From Treponema sp. (GTDB lineage Bacteria > Spirochaetota > Spirochaetia > Treponematales > Breznakiellaceae): 6,854 nt of DNA. The notes under the pieces are model-generated. The model searched no databases, was not told the DNA's origin, and worked only from the letters and a program-made list of their open reading frames with translations. The DNA is taken from NCBI GenBank assembly GCA_031257595.1, contig JAIROH010000220.1, positions 1-6,854 on the forward strand, written 5' to 3'. The stretch's first letter is position 1. Every line of letters begins with the position of its first letter. Below, piece by piece: positions 5,091 through 6,854 of this stretch. The translations under genes and the position numbers were made by a program.

Positions 5091-6842
5091 ATGGTTAACC
5101 TTAAAATAAACGGCATTTCCCTTCAGGTAGAGGACGGAACCACGATTTTGGACGCGGCCAAAAAAGTGAACATAAAAATTCCCACCCTCTGTTACAATCC
5201 CGATCTTCCCCCCTGGGCTTCCTGCGGTATCTGTATAGTCCGCATGGCCGGTTCCCCCAGGATGGTCCGCGCCTGTACGACGCAGGTTTCGGAAAACATG
5301 GACATCATCACCCACGACGCGGAGATTATCGCGACCCGCCGCACGGTGCTGGAGCTGATCCTTTCAAATCATCCCAACGACTGTCTCCAGTGTCCCCGGA
5401 ACGGCAACTGCGAACTCCAGGAACTGGCCGCGGAATTCGGCATCAGGGAAGGCCCCTACAAAAAGGTGCTTAGCGCCCTGCCGGTTGACGATTCCAACCC
5501 GGCGATTATACTGAACCCCGAAAAATGCATCCGCTGCGGGCGCTGCGTCAAAGTCTGCCAGGAAATGCAGAATGTCTGGGCCCTGGAATTCCTGGGCCGG
5601 GGCATCAAGGGCAGGATCGCCAGCGCCGCCGGTACCCCGCTGGGGGAAAGCCCCTGCATCAAATGCGGCCAGTGCGCCGCCCATTGCCCCGTTGGCGCCA
5701 TTTACGAGCGGGACGATACGGTCAAGGTGTGGAGCGCCCTCCACGATCCGGAACGGCACGCCGTGGTACAGATTGCCCCGGCGGTGCGCGTCGCCCTGGC
5801 CGAGGAATTCGGCCTTGAACCGGGAACGATCGTTACCAAAAAGATATACGCCGCCCTGCGCAGGCTTGGTTTTAACACGGTATTCGACACAAATTTCTCC
5901 GCGGATCTTACGATTATGGAAGAAGGCACCGAGCTTGTAAAACGGCTTACCGAAAAGAACGGGGCCATTCCGCTTATTACAAGCTGCTGCCCCGCCTGGG
6001 TCGACTATATGGAAAAATACTACGCCGACATGATCCCCAATTTTTCCACGGCAAAAAGCCCCCAGCAGATGATGGGCGCGATGATCAAGGCATACTGGGC
6101 GGACAAGGCCGGCGTTAATCCGGACAGGGTTTTTTCCGTATCGGTTATGCCCTGTACCGCGAAAAAGTGGGAGACAAAGCGTAACGACGACATGAAGAGC
6201 GCCGGTCATGGCTACGACGTGGATATTTCGATTACGACGAGGGAACTCGCCCGGATGATCAAACAGGCCGGCATTGAGATTATGGACCTTCCCGAAGAGG
6301 AAGCCGACAATCCGCTGGGGCCCTACACCGGAGCGGGAACGATCTTCGGGGCGACAGGCGGCGTCATGGAAGCGGCCGTGCGGAGCGCGTTTTTCCTGGT
6401 AACCAAAAAGGAACTGGGGAACGTAAACTTTACGCCTGTCCGGGGCCTTGAGGGGGTCAAGGAAGCGGAAGTGGATTTCCAAAACGGAACCAAAATACGG
6501 ATAGCCGTTGCCCACCAGATGGGCAATATCGCCGCCGTCCTCGATAAAATCAGGGAAGCGCGGAACGCCGGCAAAGAGACGCCGTACCACTTTGTGGAAG
6601 TTATGGCCTGCCGCGGCGGATGTATCGGCGGCGGCGGCCAGCCTTACGGCTGTACCGACGAAGTCCGTTCCAGGCGCATTGCCGGAATCTACCGGGACGA
6701 CGAACAGTCGACATTACGCTGCTCTCATCAGAATCCCTTTATCGCTCAGGTGTACAAGGAATTCCTCGGCGAACCCAACGGCCACAAGGCCCACGAGCTT
6801 TTGCATACCAAATACGTTCCGAGGGAACTGTATTTGAAGTAG
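5091..6842 (+). CDS. hndD: [FeFe] hydrogenase catalytic subunit (H-cluster, group A, M3-type)
   Basis: A 583-residue cytoplasmic enzyme interconverting H2 with protons and electrons. Domains in order: plant-type [2Fe-2S] (C34, C45, C48, C62); His-ligated [4Fe-4S] (H94, C98, C101, C107); two [4Fe-4S] (C146, C149, C152, C156 and C189, C192, C195, C199); H domain (about 215-570). H-cluster signatures are all present: L1 T297-S-C-C-P-A-W, L2 M353-P-C-T-A-K-K-W-E, L3 M505-A-C-R-G-G-C-I-G-G-G-G-Q-P. Expected ligands are C300, C355, C507 and C511; C299 is the proton-transfer cysteine. The proton path known from Clostridium pasteurianum CpI appears kept (E278, E281, R285, S319). The layout is that of CpI and HndD; the extra C-terminal [2Fe-2S] domain of Thermotoga HydA is absent. 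There is no signal peptide or PAS sensor domain, so it is an enzyme rather than a sensory HydS-type protein. HydEFG maturases, needed for the H-cluster, are not in this window. Confidence 0.97.
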   Translation: MVNLKINGISLQVEDGTTILDAAKKVNIKIPTLCYNPDLPPWASCGICIVRMAGSPRMVRACTTQVSENMDIITHDAEIIATRRTVLELILSNHPNDCLQCPRNGNCELQELAAEFGIREGPYKKVLSALPVDDSNPAIILNPEKCIRCGRCVKVCQEMQNVWALEFLGRGIKGRIASAAGTPLGESPCIKCGQCAAHCPVGAIYERDDTVKVWSALHDPERHAVVQIAPAVRVALAEEFGLEPGTIVTKKIYAALRRLGFNTVFDTNFSADLTIMEEGTELVKRLTEKNGAIPLITSCCPAWVDYMEKYYADMIPNFSTAKSPQQMMGAMIKAYWADKAGVNPDRVFSVSVMPCTAKKWETKRNDDMKSAGHGYDVDISITTRELARMIKQAGIEIMDLPEEEADNPLGPYTGAGTIFGATGGVMEAAVRSAFFLVTKKELGNVNFTPVRGLEGVKEAEVDFQNGTKIRIAVAHQMGNIAAVLDKIREARNAGKETPYHFVEVMACRGGCIGGGGQPYGCTDEVRSRRIAGIYRDDEQSTLRCSHQNPFIAQVYKEFLGEPNGHKAHELLHTKYVPRELYLK

Positions 6843-6854
6843 AAAATGGTCGAG

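Noticed and set aside
5364..6590. Long - strand open frame of 408 codons opposite hndD
   Set aside because: It lies wholly within the hydrogenase gene, whose Fe-S and H-cluster motifs are intact; it is a shadow of codon bias.
6846..6854. ATG at 6846 as the start of a further gene
   Set aside because: Only three codons remain in the window and no ribosome binding site precedes it.

Overview
The window is a compact bacterial segment with every supported gene on the + strand. It most resembles a host-associated or anaerobic spirochaete of the Treponema type. That is an inference, based on the treponeme-style lipoprotein signal (lipobox LASC), the moderately GC-rich coding style with AT-rich gaps, and a complete Hnd-type [FeFe] hydrogenase set such as termite-gut treponemes carry. 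No rRNA, tRNA, CRISPR array or transposase is visible.

Layout. Positions 55-1425 hold two abutting genes of uncertain role: a small PD-(D/E)XK nuclease-like protein with an N-terminal heptad-repeat coiled coil, and a predicted lipoprotein. A gap at 1426-1532 contains a good sigma70-type promoter (1471-1500) and a perfect 7-bp inverted repeat over the expected transcription start. From 1533 to 6842 lies a hydrogenase gene cluster: hndA (NuoE-like), a GHKL-type ATP-binding protein, hndB (thioredoxin-like ferredoxin), hndC (NuoF-like flavoprotein) and hndD (the [FeFe] hydrogenase catalytic subunit). The last 12 bases (6843-6854) hold nothing that can be called.

How the genes work together. HndA, HndB, HndC and HndD together carry the cofactor motifs of a soluble, multimeric, NAD(P)-linked and probably electron-bifurcating hydrogenase. 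HndD makes or consumes H2 at an H-cluster. HndC carries the FMN, NAD(P) and Fe-S sites. HndA and HndB add further Fe-S centres. In such enzymes H2 is coupled to both ferredoxin and NAD(P)H. All H-cluster ligands and the known proton-path residues appear intact, so the enzyme should be active. Its direction (H2 uptake for acetogenesis or H2 evolution in fermentation) cannot be read from this sequence.

The main unexplained points are regulatory. The cluster is split by an intrinsic terminator (2781-2800) flanked by two more hairpins between the ATPase gene and hndB, with no convincing new promoter after it. A long hairpin (2035-2066) sits between hndA and the ATPase gene. The ATPase has no histidine-kinase phosphoacceptor domain and carries an Ala/Gly-rich insertion. 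The hydrogenase itself is a known family, so I do not claim an undescribed system here. The least explained parts are the ATPase and the RNA structure around it.
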